DNA from: Amphirosellinia nigrospora | Lineage: Eukaryota; Ascomycota; Sordariomycetes; Xylariales; Xylariaceae | Direction of reading: 5' to 3' | NCBI GenBank assembly: GCA_004123355.1 | Contig: SCHM01000002.1 | Location: 1,054,001 to 1,118,000 of the forward strand | DNA: 64,000 bases | Shown: in pieces, positions 33,204-46,281 of the stretch | Position numbering within the stretch: the stretch's first letter is position 1 | Layout: the number at the start of each line of letters is the position of its first letter | Notes under the pieces: model-generated | What the model saw: the letters and a program-made list of their open reading frames with translations, nothing else | The model's database searches: none | Told to the model about the DNA's origin: nothing | Position numbers and translations under genes: made by a program

Positions 33204-36200
33204 TTAAGGGCGCTGCTGGTGCAGATCTCGACGCTGGCGATCTCGCTGGTCAGTGCGCGATTGACTGGTCGCAGACATCTCCGCACGGTGGTGAGCCCGT
33301 TCGGCGTTTTCATCCTGGAAACGCACGCGCTGTCCACTTCCATTGCTAATGATTCGACTATCGGCATCGCTAGTAACACGGTCACCACCAAGGCGATAAG
33401 CAGGCATTTCGCTCTCGACCTTGTATCTGTTGACGGCAACCTTGAAGAACTGGGCTACTTCCTCTAACGAGCGCTGCAGCGACTCCGGAGAGCCGAGAAG
33501 TCGCATGAAGTTCTGAGCATCGAGGACGTGCTTCGCGATCACGCTATCCGGCTGGCAGAACGTGCGGATGCGCATGTATCGTGCGTTGGTCTTCATGGCC
33601 TGGAGCAGACCCGTGATAGCCGCTGGCCCTTCGGCCTGGAGGGGCCCATAGAACCGGAAAGTTTCGGTGTGAGCCGTGATCAGATCAACTTGGGTCTCGA
33701 TATCATAGCGAAAACTGACGACTTTCGGGCGACCCTTCTGTACCCACGAATCAGCAATGCGGCTCAGCTTGCCAGCGTCCAATCGGCCGCCATTAAGCTG
33801 TGCCTTGAGGTACGCGTCGAGTGCATTGTTGAGATTATACTCGAGCTCGCAGTACAGCAGACTCTGTTCGCGCGCATTGAGAGAGATTTTCATGCGGTTG
33901 ACAGTGTTGGTTCTGCTGTTTCGTGCCGGTTTGAAGGACTTGCTGTCGGCCTAGGATAGAGAGGTCAGACGTTAGCTTTATAAATACTCCAGCAAAAACA
34001 GAACTAGACAAGGGGGTATGCCTTACAAGTTCACGAGCCTTTCTTTCAGGTTTTCCATGAAATTGCCCATCTTCTCCATCTTAGGCTTCGTCGTGCCTGC
34101 CGCCGCCGTGTTTTCGAGCCAACCACGCTCTCCAAATAGCGTCTTCGAACCTCTTTCCACGCCGTCTGGGGCACCACTTGCTCTCATGATAAACGGGGTC
34201 AGCGGCGTGAACGGTGAAGAGAGCTGTCCCATCTCCGCTCCCATAGGGACATTATTGAGTGGGACGCCATACCAACCAGCCGTAGGCCCAGAGCCATTAG
34301 AGAGCTGGTGGTCGCGATGAGGCACATCATGCACTGTAGCGGATCTAGCTATACCGGTCCCGGGCCGAGAGGTGTTGCACTGTAAATGCTAGGGCTGTAA
34401 ACAGGATCGTCGGAGAACTGGCGATGGCGTTGCTCTCTATCACGATCCTCTCTGATACCTAGGCTGCTTCGGGAACGCGCATGGCTGACGATAGGCCGAT
34501 TCTGAACGATCTGCTCTCCGTCCCGAATTGTAGCTTCTTCCAATGTCGGGTCCACGACATGGACCGAGCCTTGGGAAGCGGTGCGGTCATGTTTCAAACT
34601 CTTTTCCATTGATCGTACAACTCGAGGGGATCCATACCACGTATTCCATCCAAGCTAGGAATATCCAAGGGGGAATTCTCGGCGAATGCTCAACGATACC
34701 ATCGAATGTAGGCGAAATAGCTTGTGGGCCAGACAAGTCGAAGAATTCAGCTTTCGAGGACTTGATTGCAATATGCTTGACCTCATAGTGTTTCGCGTGC
34801 CTGACCCTTCCAAGATAAATGGGATCCTGCAGGTTCAACGGGTGAGGACGACGCTTGATCTTCTGCTGAGGCAGCACAGGCTGTTTGGCCAAGGTACCTG
34901 CAACCTCAGTGGCTTGTTGTCGGTGACCCCGACGAGGAGGCAGCTCAGGTGGAGAGGGCTCTGCACCTTGGCGTATTAGATCTGTCATGGTTGTCATATT
35001 GCTCTCGCGGCCGACATTGGCCATGCCCTCGCCACCATCATCGGCGTTGGCGTTGACATTGGTATTATCTGTCATGCCTTTCTCTTGGACCGGGGACAGA
35101 ATTGTGTGAGTCTTGTCATCACTGTCGATAAATTCGTAGCGACGCTGCATTGTGCGCCCACGATCTGTAGATTCAGATCGCACATTGCCATTCTGAGTAG
35201 AAGGGTCAGGCTTAGCCACGAACGTACCGGCACCACGGTCTCTACTACCGCCATGACCCTGTGGTGCATCGGACGCCTGTTTATGCTGAGACACTGAGCG
35301 AGGATGGGAGCGCGAGTGCTCGTTCATGGTCTTGGATCGGGATCGAGATCCCTCGACCACATGCTTCTTGCTACCCATATCTTTCAGGTTTAGAGGAGAC
35401 AATGTAAAGTCCGGTTTGACTATTCGGATCGACTTATCAGCTGTTCGAGTCGATTTATCCGAATCTTTCAGTGGGACCAAAGATGAACTCGAGTCTTCGC
35501 GTGGGACGTAGGAAGGTGCCGGAGGGTTGCAAGCTGCAACATCTGAGGCAAGAGGTTGCGGTTTGGGCCAGCGAGGAATACGTGAACCCGCCATTATGGA
35601 GGTATTTCCACCAACAGTTGTATTGATGAGAGGTTGGGGGATAGAAAGTGCGGCTGACGAAGTGTTGAGAGATGGGTAGGTAGTAGGGGAGTTGAGCTTA
35701 TCAAGAGCACTCTGCCTACGGAGTGTATGGAGGGTGTTGATAGTGCCAGTATTTCCTGGGGGAGGAGCAGAAGCTGTGTTTTCAATATAATAGTTAGCAT
35801 AAGTTTGCCCTAAATAATATCTTGAGGAAAGAGTCCTTACCTATGTCCCGAGAAGCGGGACGAGTACGAGCAGAATACACAAGGCCTCTGTTCATGGGAT
35901 CGTGAAAATCTAGATGAGTTGAAGAAAGATTTGGTTAGCACATAGGACAATGAATGGCTGGTTGTGCAGCGCAGGCTCCGTAGCTTTCACTTGGCCGCAG
36001 GTGAAGGTTGTCTCGGCGATGCGGTGCACATACCGAAGAGGCAGCGTTCATTGATGTAGTCTCCCGTGGTTACTTGGGCAAGTGGAAAGACATCGGAAAA
36101 TCGCCGATTTTCTAGTCTGCTTCGATTTTCCTCCGCTATGCGCGAAATATGTTAGCTGCGTCGAAATGTCACCCTTTAGATGATATTTAGGCACACTTAG

Positions 36201-36387
36201 ACTCACGGCAGATCTCACTGGGCGGTACTAGGCTCCTCAAGGCCCTCTCTTCCGCCGGATCATTACGAATCAACATGAAGTTCCCGACCCCGACTGGTTC
36301 TGGCGACAAGTCAATTTGTTTATTCTGTGGATAAAAGCAAGAGTTGCTAATGCTGAACTTACGTTTCAACCGCAAAAGTTGGTCCAT
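33204..36387 (-). CDS. Conserved-looking multi-exon fungal protein, function unknown
   Basis: Exons in order: 36387-36363 (MDQLLRLK), 36324-36207 (NKQIDLSPEPVG...PPSEIC), 36135-36034 (RRFSDVFPLAQVTTGDYINERC), 35909-35841 (FHDPMNRGLVYSARTRPAS), 35773 onward. The introns have GTAAGT, GTGAGT, GTATGT and GTAAGG donors and, except the first, join in phase. From 35773 a long disordered Ser/Pro/Arg-rich region runs to about 34030, followed by an intron (near 34025-33960). The C-terminal domain then begins SLNAREQSLLYCELEYNLNNALDAY and contains KGRPKVVSFRYDIETQVDL and RIRTFCQPDSVIAKHVLDAQN. I recall this C-terminal layout from uncharacterised Sordariomycete proteins but can give no function. About four single-base gaps (near 34695, 34613, 34365 and the first junction) are needed. 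The stop is at 33204. Confidence 0.65.
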
Positions 36388-37269
36388 TTGGCGAGCGGGG
36401 AATATTGAAGGTATTATGTTGAGATACTTAAGAGTGTGAGGTCAAGCGGCAAGAAAAAGATGTAGAACCGGGGGAGAGAGATAGAACGGGGAGCAAAGTA
36501 GGTAAATCGGAGAGAGAGGGAAAGAGTGAGAGCAGTAGAACGGTGGGAAAGAGAATAACGTATATTGCCAAAGGTTATTTGTTTCGCCTAGCTGCAAGAG
36601 AGTGTTACCGAGCAACAGAGGCCTACGTTAATCTACCTGTTTACAATTTACCTGTTTCCTGCTCATCAACGTTTCCTGCCACCACTGGCATTATACCTTA
36701 GAGGCTGCAGTATCTCCCCTGTTGCCCTATGAGACACTTGGCGCGACTTGGAACCATCAGCCCTGAAGCCATAGGTTTCTTGTATATTCGTAAGTAACAA
36801 TTCCCGAGCAGTTTCTGGTGTGCCGTTTTTGGCAATATCGCTAGCTCGCAAGGCTGGCGGGCTTATCTATAGCATATAAGGTAAGTACTAAGGTACGAAG
36901 GTACTTGAATAACCATCCAAGACAGTATAAGGAAGGAATCTGTTTCGTAATAATCATAAAGAATTATAACGTATGTACATAAAACTTACCGGTTGACTTC
37001 TGACAGACTTGCGTACTCTTCTCATATTTCCTATTCGGTCCGTGGTTATATCGTATACTATAATATCTGGGGTTAATTGCAACTAACTCAAGATAATGTG
37101 GAAGTTATTGATATCACAGACCTGTTTCAATTTGATCTGGTCTTTCAATAATTGTTGTCTGTCGGTTTGTCACAGATGTGCACACACTGTGCGGCTCAGT
37201 TTGGATGGCAAACTCAATATTGCCAAAAAGCTGTTCATTATGGTGGAGTTTCTCACTCCTACTCGATTG
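36388..37269. other. Intergenic, nothing recognised
   Basis: 5' flank of the preceding gene, with a purine-rich (aga/gag) tract at 36440-36560. The minus ORF at 36666-36851 is not convincing. Confidence 0.4.
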
Positions 37270-39146
37270 TTAGCAAGTGTGAAAATAGATTTCCGTAATG
37301 ACTTGCGTTACTAACCTCCCCGGGTAGACCTCCCGGAGATATCTGTGCGCCTGTTGTCTGATTTTGCTAGCCTGTTTGATGTATAAGGGAGACCGATGGG
37401 TGAATGTTGTGGCAATATCTTTTCCCTCATTTGAGATGAGCTTGTTTCGCCCATTATCCCACATGTCGACCCACAAGCTTTCGCTTCTGTAGCGCATTCA
37501 AAATTAAAGACCCTCCTCCTCGTTTCGACGACAAGTGCTGACCTTGGACATGATTATCATGCCCTAAGAACGTCGCCCCTCTTAAGGAACTATCTCTATG
37601 AAGATGTGGCGTCTCTGACAAAGCAGCTTCCAAATCAAATCTCCTGACTACTATACCAGCATCTTGCAGGTTCCATTGGTAGTCAAGACCGCCATCAAAC
37701 CCAAGCTGCGGCGTAAAGGGCCACGACCACGAAATAGCCACGAAGAAGCTTGGTTCAATAACCCTGTAGTAGCGGCCTCTACGATTGTTTCCGTAGCCTT
37801 AGACTCAGCAGTTGGCATCTGAGATATTGGCAAATGTGGAGGCAAAGTCTCCCCGGTATCAACAATCAAGAATTTTCTGGCGAATATTGCGTTGGGTATT
37901 TCACAGCCTTCTGGCCAAGGGACAGAGACCGCTCCGCAGTGAGCTCGTTTATCCTTGAAAAGTGAATTAGAATCGAATACGAGCGAGTTAGGCATCCAGC
38001 TTCGCCGTTTTTGTTCGATTTCAGGCTCCTTTTTTTGTTTACCAAGCTTTTCGACAAATTTATCAATTATGCTAATGCTCGACAACGAATGGCGTAGTCG
38101 TTGTGACCGACTCTTTGGGCTCGCGAAAGTGTCTATGGTGCTAGGTGGCGATGCTTCGCTCGGCCTTTCCAGAGATGTTATAGGCAGTTCTCGTTCCTCT
38201 ACGAATCTTCCGTTTGCCCCATATTCTGCATCCCATTGCATTTCATGAAACTCTTGCGGATTTGGACTACGCATGGGACGAGTCCCTCGGATCGTGTCGA
38301 TATGAATAAAGTATGGTCGATGAGCCAGGTCTTCTTATTTCTTATACAGCTGGGGTCTATGTAGTCTCGTTTCGCCAGCGGTGACGAATCGGATAGGACA
38401 AAGCGATACCGATCGGCGTGTTCTGAGCGCCAGCGTGAGAGCCTCTCCGTAGGGACAATGGAAGACGTGATTGTAGTCATATGAGGGATGTGTGGAAGTT
38501 CCAGATCGGCCTATTAGGTATAGTTAGATTTCTGGCAATTTTGCATTTCAAGCGGATGAATAACTAACGTATCTGTACATATGATCGTGTCGCCAGCGTT
38601 GAAAAGCAGCTCCAGGATCATCGGTATGTTCGCAGTCGACTTCAATTAACTCATATAGGACTCCCCGGCCAAATCCAAATTTTCATCGCCAAGATGCTCC
38701 CGCAAAATCAGAAATATCTAGGGCTGTCAGCAACTCCAACGAAAGGGCGGGCCGTATTCAATCCACCTGTTGTATGCCATCCTTATATTGAAAGTTTCTT
38801 GGAACGTGTGCACAAAATCGGACGAGGACATTGCGACATTCTATCGGCACATGTCAACAACCTGGCACATGGATCATAGAATATAGCACGTACTCTCCTC
38901 ATCATACCCGGAACGGTTGAGATTATGAGGGCCGGAATGTTTTTGAACTAGATCGAATGGTATCCATTCGCATTCAGAAATTGGACGAGCTGTTACAATA
39001 GCGGGAAAAGCGGACAGTTCGACGACATCACGGCATCCCGGGGGCGTAATCGGAGCACCCGTTATACGGCAACGCTGGAACATGGCTAGAAGCTGGATTG
39101 CGATCTCTGGTATGATATTCGAACATATATACGGTGCTAAATGCAA
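37270..39146 (-). CDS. Unrecognised multi-exon gene (gene model tentative)
   Basis: Several minus-strand blocks look coding and follow one another. They are MHLAPYICSNIIPEIAIQLLAMFQ (39146-38877); VLYELIEVDCEHTDDPGAAF (about 38680-38570); an intron with GTTAGT donor and CCTAATAG acceptor; ADLELPHIPHMTTITSSIVP...DRYRFVLSDSS; TRPMRSPNPQEFHEMQWDAEYG...SLSSISIIDKFVEKLGKQKKE; VIEPSFFVAISWSWPFTPQLGFDGGLDYQW; and RYRSESLWVDMWDNG...REVYPGR (ending about 37320). Single-base gaps separate some blocks. The protein is soluble with a basic disordered middle and no signal peptide or known motif. It could be two genes; I cannot name a family. Confidence 0.4.
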
Positions 39147-41787
39147 CTGGACTCGACGTGCTCAGCTACTCTGAAATGCTCTAGGCTCGATGGGACGATA
39201 GCCTCGGTGGATTAGCCATAAAAAAGAAGATGACGTGAAGCTCAGATAGTCAAGACTTCCGCTCTATTATCCTCTAAGGAGTACGCTTTGGCAGCGCGGC
39301 TACCTTGTTTTGTTCGCTGACACCCGTAACTTCTTCCACTCACCTGATATTCTTGTAGTTAGCAAAACTGCAGCTGTATCCTCCACTGAACCTTGACTAT
39401 AGGCAAGCACTATCCATTTACGTCAATCAAGATATTTGCGACTTCCTATTTGAACAGATTTAGCTACCAGGTAGGCCTGAGTAAGCTCCTGATATATCTA
39501 TCGCCATTAGGTAGGTAGCTTTAGTTCTGTTCTTACCTATAGGCACCATAGATAAGGTTCTTTATTGGCGTCCTTGGAACACTTTGTCAATTTGATTGAA
39601 TGTACCTACTGCCATAAACACGCTCTGGTCTAATTCTAAGCTAAAAATAAACCTGAGAGTATCTAACTAGGGGCTCTTGTCCATAGGTAAGGAATTGATT
39701 CAAGTTACCTAGTTACGTTTAAAAATTCACTAATTGGCTTGATTTCCTATTCGATTTTGATTCATGATATTCGGGGTTTTCCTATCACGAGTTTATACCT
39801 GTCACGAGGGTTTGAAATTATGTCCGTGATTCCGAAAACAAAAAGCTTTTATTCAATTCTAGAGAATTCGGGCAATTACTGCGCATGATATTAGATGAAG
39901 CACGCCGTCTCTTCCAAAGTATAATTGTGATGTTGTCGACACCGCCACCACCAAGTTTATTAACTCTCATAACACTGATACGCTTTTTACCTAATAGTAA
40001 GCATGAACGTAAAATATAGCCAAGCCATTAACTCTACCTAGGCAGGTCACCAGCAACATATGACCATTCCATCATACCTAAATTGATTCTTTATAGGTAT
40101 GCACCGGCTGGTCAACACAGCAATACGTCACATTAGGGCTGTTACCCGGATCAAATTTAACTGGCCGTACCAAAATAGATAATATCCAGCATACTCTCTT
40201 GGGGCAGAGGCGGAGATGTGCATAGAGACAGCATGGTTACTGCATATCGTCATAATAATCACGCCTGTATGCATCTTAGCCCGCAGAAAACGGGAAGATG
40301 CAGTCAGTCGGCGGGCCGGCTGACAAGCACGAGATGGTGGTAGAATGGAGCATGCTCCTTAGGTACTCACTATAAGTCCTATCTTGGATATCTTGGCTAG
40401 TGAGGAGAATTGCTTCGCTTTTTGTTCTCCTCGTAAAGCGTCTTGTTCACAGGATAGTCAGGTACCTACCTAAGTGCCTAGCTAAGGTTAGGTACTTACC
40501 TCTAGCTATGCATTCTATCAACAACAGGTACCTATCTACTAACTTTACCTATCCTAGCGTTGTAAGGAAAGCTACAGGTGCATGTTTACCGGTCGACAGA
40601 GTGGGGTAATTACCTCCTAGGTGTATGCACACACGAATCCAAACATACGTCGCGTTGCCATGATTATTACCTTAGGTACCTAACCTACTAGAACTGTCAG
40701 ATAGAGCCGGAGATAAACTACCTACCTGACCGCAGCAAGGGCTGTGTTGCATACCCGATGGTAGTACATGTCTGTACGTGTGCAGTGAGAGCGTGATAGG
40801 GGAGACATGTTTTGAGTATTGACTGCTCTTTTTAGCGATTGGCAGATAGGTCATTTTGTGTGACATATCTAACAATATCTCTCATCCCTTGCGGCTTACA
40901 ATGCCGGCCGGGGCTCTTCCTCGTGTTACATTCTTGATCACTAGTTGGAGGCTGAGTAGAAGGGCATGGACTGATGCCGAATTCTACAAGATTCTGGCTA
41001 CCTACTTGGGTGCTATAGCAGACCAATGACCTCAAGTACAGCTTACCAATGTAACATAATTACTTCTCGAGAAACCAAGTGGAAGGCCGAGCTACCTAAG
41101 ATACATTAGTAGTCTTGACGGCTGCAGCTTGCACATGGACTTAGGAAATCGTAACTAGTTTTATCCTGGGGTAGAAACATACACGATAGCAGAAATAAAC
41201 AATTAATGTTTAGAGAATACCTTAGGTAGGTACCTAGTCTCAACACAAAACTCTTTACTGCCAAGCTAAGGCAGTAATACTAAGGTTTTTCTCCGTTAGG
41301 TAGCTAATATGATATGCATCTCAGAGTAGGTAGGCGCGAGCAGCATGTTACAAGCCTTTCTGGAAATACACAAAGGATGTGAATTATGTTCTTGTGTTCA
41401 TGCCTCTCCCAAGCTGCTCATGTGCAGCAGATAACTTCCATTGCCAACCTAGGGAAGTGACGGGAGGTTCAAAAAATACCGTAATCAATTTAACTCTTGG
41501 TGGTGGGGAAATCGACCCATCGGTGCGAGACAGAGTACCTAAGCTAAGATCGGCTAGCGTGCGTTGCTCGGGTGCACCTAACGTGCCTAGGGCAGAACTA
41601 GGGCGCTGAACGGTGGATAGAGGACCCCAGCTCCCGGTGCTGTTGCGTCTGCAGGGGAGTGGCAGGTCTCCATTTTATTTTCCAGCTCCCAACGAGTAAC
41701 TAAACATTGCAACACCTCTGGCTCTCCGTCTTCTCTTGCTCAGCACACCAACTCCACGAGGTCGCGCTATAGTAACAGAAGATTTCT
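39147..41787. other. 2.6 kb gene desert rich in TACCTAGGTA-like motifs
   Basis: No ORF is supported on either strand. Palindromic blends of taggta/tacctа-type words (for example aggtacctacctaag at 40461, aggtacctaacctac at 40674, taggtaggtacctag at 41224) recur throughout. Otherwise stop-rich. Confidence 0.55.
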
Positions 41788-43738
41788 ATGGCCAGCAACA
41801 TCATGGATTTCGTGCAGCGGTATAGAGACTATGAGGGCCACCGTGACGCTACTCACGAACTCATCAGGGTCAGTCGAGTACCTCGCAAGGGTGGCGCCCT
41901 TGATCGCCATCCCACTTTCACTTTCACTTTCACTTTCCCACACCCCCCTCTCGTTCGACTTGATTGTCCATTACGCCAACTGACAATTGCCCTCCTTGTC
42001 TTCTAGGATTTAATGATATATGCCGAACATGTCGAGTCCTCGATGCGCGCCGAGAATAGTCGTTTGGTCCAGCAGCTGAGAGAGTTGAGCATGGACTTGG
42101 AGGACTCCACCAAATCGAGACGACAGCTCCAACACCGCCTACAAGATGTCGAGGCACGCATGGGATGTGTCTCACTTGATAACGACCAGTTGAAGGTACT
42201 GCCTGGGAGTTCACCTCGTATTGAGACATGGCGACTGAGACTTGTTCCCCCACAGAACCAGAATCCTTATGTGTTAGTCCTGATTGATGGCGATGGTCTG
42301 ATTGTAAGCCGCTGCCCTCTGCTCACCCTACCTCAGATGCCCACTCTGATGAGCATCTCTAATATGACTGCAAGTTTCGTCAACATTTTATCAGACAAGG
42401 CACCGAGGGTGGCAGGAGGGCTGCTGTCGAACTGCACAAAGCTATCGCTGCCGAGCCCTTCGCACAGGCAAACGGAACTGAAATAATTGCCAAGGTTATC
42501 GCAAACATGGGCAGCCTTGAAAGGGCCTTGAAGCGTGATGGCTCTGTCGGCGCTGAAAACGAACTCCAAGATTTCGCGCAAGGCTTCAACCAGGCCAGTC
42601 TTTTTGATTTTGTGGACGTGGGCGCCAATAAAGAAAGCGCCATCGCTAAAGTGAAAGGTACGCTACGCTTAAGTTGTTCGATCTTCGATCGTCGTGCATG
42701 AAACAAACGAGGGTTTTCTACCCGGTTCCCCAAGGGTGCCACGGCTATTATACCATGCCCTAGTGCTGTAGTAGTCTACCTACCCGTTACTCCGACTGCT
42801 CCATGATCCCGAATCGACGGCTCACTAAATCTGTATCTTCAGTATTCAAGTATACAACCTGCTGACCCTCTCTTTAGAAACTGCTTTGTTTCACATAAAT
42901 AACCCCAGTTGCAAACAAATCATCATGGGTATATCGCACGATCCCACATATGGTCCAGTTCTAGATGAAATTATCAGGGGCGACGCCAGTAAACAAGAGC
43001 GTATTAAAGTGCTTGAAGGCTATCCGGCAGTGCGCGCCATCGTCGCTATAGGGGCCGACATTATTAGGTTTCAGGACATATTTCGATCTGACAAGTTAAC
43101 AGATAGGCGGACTGTTTCGAGCCATTCCGCACAGTCAATACAGTCGGGGTCTTCCTCTGTATCAACGTCGAATTCTGGACTGCCAACGATATCTTATGCT
43201 ACGGTTACTCAAAAGGCTAGCCCGCCGCCTCAGATCACTCTTCCAATACCACTAGCCCCCAAAAACACGAATTCGTCACTTCGTGTCGTTAAGCAGCAGC
43301 CGAAGCCCTGGAACCCCGGCGCAAGGGGGTTAGATTCCCCGATCCCCTGAACTCAATAGCGTTGGAGGCAATTAAGAAACGAAAAGACAACAACAAGCTA
43401 TGCAATAACCACTTTCTTCGTGGCCCTTGTGCAAAAGGCGATGACTGCTGTTTTGTGCACGATTATAACCCGAATAAAGATGAGAAAAACGCAATTGCCT
43501 TTCTCGCCCGCCTCAACCCCTGCACCAACGGGCAAGATTGCGATGTCGATAATTGCATCTACGGACATCATGTAAGTGAAGTGTTATGCTAATTCACCCA
43601 GCCGTCTGTTTTAACGGTTGTCTTAATAACTCGCTTCAGTGCCCAAGTGTGGTTAATGGTATTTGCACGCATCCTTTTTGCAAGTTCCGCCCTGAGGAGC
43701 ATCCGCCTGGAACAAAACTCAGGAGCGTGAAGGTTTGA
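41788..43738 (+). CDS. CCCH zinc-finger protein, likely RNA-binding
   Basis: Exon 1 is 41788-41868 (MASNIMDFVQRYRDYEGH); then come introns 41869-42006, another ending CCCACAG before NQNPYVLVLIDGDGLI, one with a GTAAGC donor, one with GTACGC (about 42659), and one with GTAAGT (about 43573). Architecture: an N-terminal coiled coil (residues about 28-75); a PIN/NYN-like fungal domain with the LVLIDGDGLI strand and FDFVDVG; QIIMGISHDPTYGP; a disordered linker; then three Cys-rich fingers (CNNHFLRGPCAKGDDCCFVH, CTNGQDCDVDNCIYGHH, C..VVNGICTHPFCKFRPEEH). The CCCH spacing and DGDG domain match a widespread fungal CCCH family. One base is missing in the CCCC run 43344-43347 to connect SPIP to LNSIALEAIKKRKDN. 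The stop is at 43738. The role is presumed post-transcriptional regulation. Confidence 0.85.
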
Positions 43739-44743
43739 TATTATCTACAAGACGAGCCCTCGTTTACATCAGGTGGCATCCAAACATGGAGTTACGTCGG
43801 ACTGCAATATCCCGACACAACTTCTAGTCAGTGCAGGGTTCTCCTGTGCTATATGCGATACGAGGAAATCGGCGCACATCTACCATGATATGTAACATTA
43901 GCGGAGCAGCGTGCGTTAGACTACCACTAATACCTACCTTTGGCGTCTATTGCCAAACCAGTGCATCTGCCCTGTCAACAGATCGCAGGGGCACGCGGGG
44001 AGTATATGATGATCAATGAATACACCCATTTATAGGATTCGCGAGCGCCATACTTTTCGCTATGGTATAAGTTTCATTTTAATTGGTGACACGTTAGGTT
44101 CTATGACGTTCTAGTCACTCGTACGTGAATGGCGCTTATCTCATAGTAGGGATTAATCTATATCCCAAAAATGACTTGACTACATACTTGGGTACTTAAG
44201 CAGCTAGCTTAGCGATCCCTATACGAACAAGTATACTTCGGACGGCTAAGCTAAGCTATTAAACTAGTCAATCAAGGCCGTTTCGTATTTATACCTGTAT
44301 TGTCTACACGTCAATCACGCGGGAAGTCGAACGAACCGTCACTTTTAGCCGAGCCCCACGACTTCCCTCGTTAGCAAATCAACGCCTTGGCTTGGTAAAC
44401 GGGTGTTGGGTTGGAGCTTAGCCATAGATGAGATGCTTCGATCTCCATCCGCCACTCAGTTACTCATATTCGCTTCCCCGTTTTTCTCTTGCGCGCAGAG
44501 ATTGGGTAGGACTAGGTTATGGGAATAGATCTTATCCCGAGGCAGAATGGAGAGACGGGTATGATTTGCGCGTGTTTAGGGAGGATGTCTAGATATATAT
44601 ACATAGCTTGGCCAGACTTAGGCGCGAAGCTAGATACCCGGATTATTTCTACGACTTTGTTCGTTATATTCGTTGAAACCATCCTTCCCCCAATCTGAGT
44701 TCTGCCCTCGACGAATAAATATTAAGACGAGAAAACGCGAGAA
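43739..44743. other. Intergenic, nothing recognised
   Basis: Contains an imperfect inverted block around 44205-44270 (agcttagcgat...ctaagctaagct). No gene supported. Confidence 0.4.
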
Positions 44744-45718
44744 ATGCATCTTCCCTCGATCCTAAGCGTAGGCGGCCTCCTGGCTACGTTGGCCTCGGCA
44801 GCCACGCTAACGCAGGTCCCGAACTACGACAACAACGCCACGTCCAAGGCGCAGATGTACGTGCAGTTGAAGCCTCGTCGTCTTATAACGCAACGCGTTT
44901 TGGAAGATGCTTGATTTTTTTTCTTGGAAACAGCACAGCTAACCCGACAACTCAAAGGTGGGTATACAAGCCTGACAATGTCGTTGCCAAGTCGCCCCTG
45001 GTAGTCGTGATCCATTCATGCCAATCGACGGCACAGTCGTACTTCCAGAACAGTTTGATCCCCTGGAAGCAGGGATCTGATAAGAAAGGATACATCACAG
45101 TTTGGCCAAGCTCGCCGAACAGCGGGACCTGCTGGATGTATCATCAAAGCAATCGCTGTCACACCTAGGCGGCGGGGATTCCCAAGCTATTGCGAACATG
45201 ATACTTTACGCCATTAAGACGTACGATGTAGATGCGACGCGCGTCTACGTGACGGGCGGCTCCTCGGGCGCCATGATGTCCAACGTACTCGCCGACGTAC
45301 CCGAGCTCATTAGCGCCGTGTCACTGTATTCCGGCGTCGCGGCGGGCTGTTTCGTCAGTTCCTCTGGGGCGTCGATCAATGGAATAACTCGTGCAGCGGC
45401 GGGCAGTCGAGGGCGTCAGCTGAACAGTGGAAGCAAGTTGTTCTTGATATGTATCCGGGATACGACGGGCCGAGACCCAAGATGCAAATCTGCACGGGAG
45501 TGCGATGCCTCGCGCCTCAGAACTACCAGGAGGAGATTAAGCAATGGACCGCCGTCTTCAATGTCAGCCAGACGCCTACGGGCACTGTCGAGAATTTCCC
45601 TAAACAGGGGTATACGACGAGCGATTATGGCGATTCGGTGCAAGGGATCTACGGCCAGGGTGTCGGCCACAGCGTGCCATCAAATTTGACGGCCAGTGAA
45701 ATCTGGTTTGGGTTGTGA
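44744..45718 (+). CDS. Secreted carbohydrate esterase, CE1 acetylxylan/feruloyl esterase type
   Basis: The Met at 44744 opens a signal peptide (MHLPSILSVGGLLATLASA) followed by ATLTQVPNYDNN, the usual mature start of this family. One intron (donor GTACGT near 44858, acceptor at about 44931) leads to WVYKPDNV...PLVVVIHSC, the oxyanion strand. Then come CQSTAQSYFQNS, RVYVTGGSSGAMMSNVLA (nucleophile Ser in GxSxG) and a C-terminal GIYGQGVGHSVPSNL, where the catalytic His sits in GHS. Length and order fit CE1 acetylxylan esterase/feruloyl esterase B; these remove acetyl or feruloyl groups from plant xylan. At least three small deletions (near 45128, 45380 and 45500) break the frame; the last blurs the catalytic Asp loop. 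It is likely functional in the organism if these are assembly errors. Confidence 0.82.
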
Positions 45719-46281
45719 CAACTCTAATTTCCGTGTGCTAGCAACCTAGGAATTTTAGCGTCAAGAGAGCTAGTACCTGCAGAGCTATCAAATCAGTCAG
45801 TTGTATATAACTTGCAAGATGTTCCACTGCCTAAACTTAATTGGCGCCATTAAGCTTCGCAGAAAATACTTGAGTTCAACTTACATTAACTGTCGATGGG
45901 CGAGTAATCTGTGTTTGAGGAACGGGTTTCGGTTTATCTCACACTTATTATAATAACTTCGACATGAACATAGCCATTAATGAATTCCCTTCTGGGCCTA
46001 CTTCGAATCATCTTATGGGGAAGGAGATTTCGTCGGCGATTCGCTGGCCGTAGATGGTGCCGAAGGCGAAGGTACCGGAGAGGGTGAAGGTTCTGGGAAA
46101 CGTGGTGCCATTTTGTACACCAGGGTGCTCCCAACCAATAGTTCCTCGCCTGTGCGATCTGCATCGGTGTCCTGGCCAAGTATCTTCGGTACCTCCCATC
46201 TCACTCCAGTGGTTTTCAGTCGCCAGTGACCTTCTGCAATCTCGACCTCGGCGCCCTCATTCGTAATCATCTTGAGGTCCT
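45719..46281. other. Intergenic or 3' extension of the C6 regulator
   Basis: A minus-strand frame at 46013-46270 (ITNEGAEVEIAEGHWRLKTTGVRWEVPK) reads like protein and could be the true C terminus of the neighbouring regulator after a 1-base gap, ending in a Pro/Ser-rich tail. The rest (45719-46012) holds nothing recognised. Confidence 0.35.

Noticed and set aside
37270-39146. NLR or HET immune-type gene
   Set aside because: No NACHT, NB-ARC, HET or repeat motif could be read in any frame.
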